Assembly (NCBI GenBank): GCA_032716605.1
Contig: CM064503.1
Coordinates: 704,912-768,911, forward strand
Source: Paralithodes platypus
Taxonomy: Eukaryota > Arthropoda > Malacostraca > Decapoda > Lithodidae
Reading direction: 5' to 3'
DNA length: 64,000 nucleotides
Position numbers and translations under genes: made by a program. Shown here in pieces: positions 62,862-64,000 of this stretch. Numbering within the stretch: position 1 is the stretch's first letter; each line of letters begins with the position of its first letter. The notes under the pieces are model-generated. The model was not told where the DNA came from and did not search any database. It saw nothing but the letters and a program-made list of their open reading frames with translations.

Positions 62862-64000
62862 CAGTGCCCTCCCAGTATTCGCGCCTATGTCGTACCAGCC
62901 CCCTTCCGCGAATGCGTGGTTTCGCGGATACGTGGGCAGTGTTTAACATAGGTTTCAATGGGAAATAGGCTTAGGTCGTACCTGACTCGACCATCTTGGA
63001 CCCTCAAACCATTATTTTGACCTACTTTATGACAATAATATGGACCAAATTATTAAACAGATACGGTGACGGACCTGGAAGAATGTGGAACAAAGTGTGG
63101 TACCGTCAGTGACGGTACCGGTACCACACTTTATTCCACATTCGTCCAGTCACCCATAAAGTACCCATTTCCCCCCAAATATATCCAATAAATACATATT
63201 ATTTGAGGAGAATACTTATAAATACATATTAAAATGTAAAACTTGCAAACTAAACAAACCAAAATTGGGACAAGGACAATATAAAGTCAAATTAAATTAT
63301 CAAAATCGCTATGTGGAAACAACGTTTACTAAAATGAAAATTATTAAATAAAAGAACACAATCCACCACATAGGGTGTACATTACTACATGAGCAAGTTA
63401 ATCTGTTTCCCAAGCAAACTAATCGCACATATAACAACGCACTATCGTCACGTTAAAGGAAGTAGTCAAGTTTGGGAAGTCCGGGACGTTCTGGCAAATT
63501 TTACTAAACTCTGCATGAATAAAGAAACTATATGTTAAATGTCAAAATATTATTTAAAATCAAATTTGCAACATGACAAGACATTAAAATGTTATGAGAT
63601 AACTTACCACACAAACTTTATTTGTAATCAGTCATTAGGCCTAGGCTAGCCTTACGCATCGGCATAATTTGTCCGCTTTCGTCCGACAGCGTGCGCTCTG
63701 TTTTGATGGTCCCGGGCATTTATTTCCATCATGATTACCATCAGGCCCTCTGTCCCTATCACTGAATGCTCTAAAGGCCCTAATAAATGCGGGAGATAAG
63801 AGGTTCGTGCAGAAAAAAGCTTGTAAACAGGTGGTTTTCAACTTTTCCAACACTGGGCTGTGAGCTACTGCCTCAGCTGGGACGCTGTGTTGACGTCACG
63901 CAAGAATGCAAGATGGCCGACCAAAGCAAGAATCGGGATGCGCACCGACCCGCCCGATTCAAATCCGTGAATAGGTGGTATTTTGCCGTTTTTTTGTGCG
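62862..64000 (-). mobile_element. TA-2 copy 2, inverted, cut by the window end
   Basis: Starts CAGTGCCCTCCCAGTATTCG and continues as the reverse complement of 10123-10955, including the palindrome (63080-63150). It is interrupted by REP-K at 63232-63596. The expected CAGTGGACTCTCG end lies past 64000. Confidence 0.85.
63232..63596 (+). repeat. REP-K, full-length copy inside TA-2
   Basis: The corresponding empty site is at about 10615-10640 on the other strand. Comparing them, the insert is bordered by TTA (or TA) on both sides, and the inserted DNA runs from AAATGTAAAACTTGC to GACATTAAAATG. About 365 bp, no reading frame, no convincing inverted ends. Confidence 0.88.

Overview
The window looks like gene-poor chromosomal DNA from an animal, most likely an arthropod and probably a crustacean. 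This is inferred from spliced exons with GT/AG borders, TTAGG-type pentamer blocks (11459-11543), very long CT microsatellites and a dense mixture of non-LTR retrotransposons (LINEs), SINEs and MITEs. No operon, rRNA gene, CRISPR array or confirmed host tRNA gene is visible. The species cannot be named from the sequence alone.

Host genes. The best-supported host gene is an animal haem-peroxidase gene on the minus strand. Four exons (28163-27977, 27743-27617, 27088-26968, 26010-25917) have matching reading phases and splice sites. Its 5' and 3' ends lie outside what I can recognise. Two more exon-like segments of unknown protein lie on the minus strand at 9836-9948 and 16618-16785. A decayed copy of the first lies at 842-948.

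Mobile DNA. Names used in the entries: RTE-A (LINE, minus strand 4146-6660, TGTA-repeat tail, zinc finger behind the RT); RTE-B (LINE 3764-8815, split by RTE-A and a SINE); RTE-C (28948-30352 plus fragments, ATAG tail); RTE-D (48010-49280 and 52625-54710 plus fragments, GATA tail); L2A (17550-22755, LINE with a 2A-like peptide, PHD-type ORF1, endonuclease, RT, ATT tail); JOC-1 (several pieces 37970-46145, AAC tail); INH (LINE piece with RNase H, 41363-42333 and 45122-45430); JOC-2 (minus, 49281-52600); JOC-3 (minus, 55530-57765); CR1-1 (58500-62530) and CR1-2 (50729-51352). SINE-X is a roughly 520-bp element whose 3' end matches that of JOC-1. SINE-Y is 651 bp. SINE-T1 to T4 have tRNA-like heads. 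PB-M elements have TTAA target duplications and piggyBac-like ends. TA-1 to TA-5 are TA-site or inverted-repeat MITEs. REP-K is an unclassified 250-365 bp repeat.

Layout. 1-10 kb: old LINEs nested in each other. 10-17 kb: AGGCCT-rich, mostly non-coding DNA with fold-back structures. 17.5-22.8 kb: the 2A-bearing LINE. 23-28 kb: tandem duplications, a 340-bp CT tract and the peroxidase exons. 29-34.5 kb: RTE-C pieces in both orientations. 34.9-36.6 kb: a TTAA-flanked piggyBac-like element. 38-46 kb: a JOC-1/INH/SINE mosaic. 48-58.5 kb: RTE-D, JOC-2 and JOC-3 inserted in each other. 58.5-62.5 kb: CR1-1 carrying three further insertions. 62.6-64 kb: MITEs.

The most informative signals are: (i) insertions with readable target duplications or matching empty sites; (ii) the SINE-X/JOC-1 shared tail with a covarying hairpin; (iii) the 2A-like motif; (iv) a peroxidase-like gene lacking expected haem-pocket residues; (v) open reading frames made by one element landing in another.
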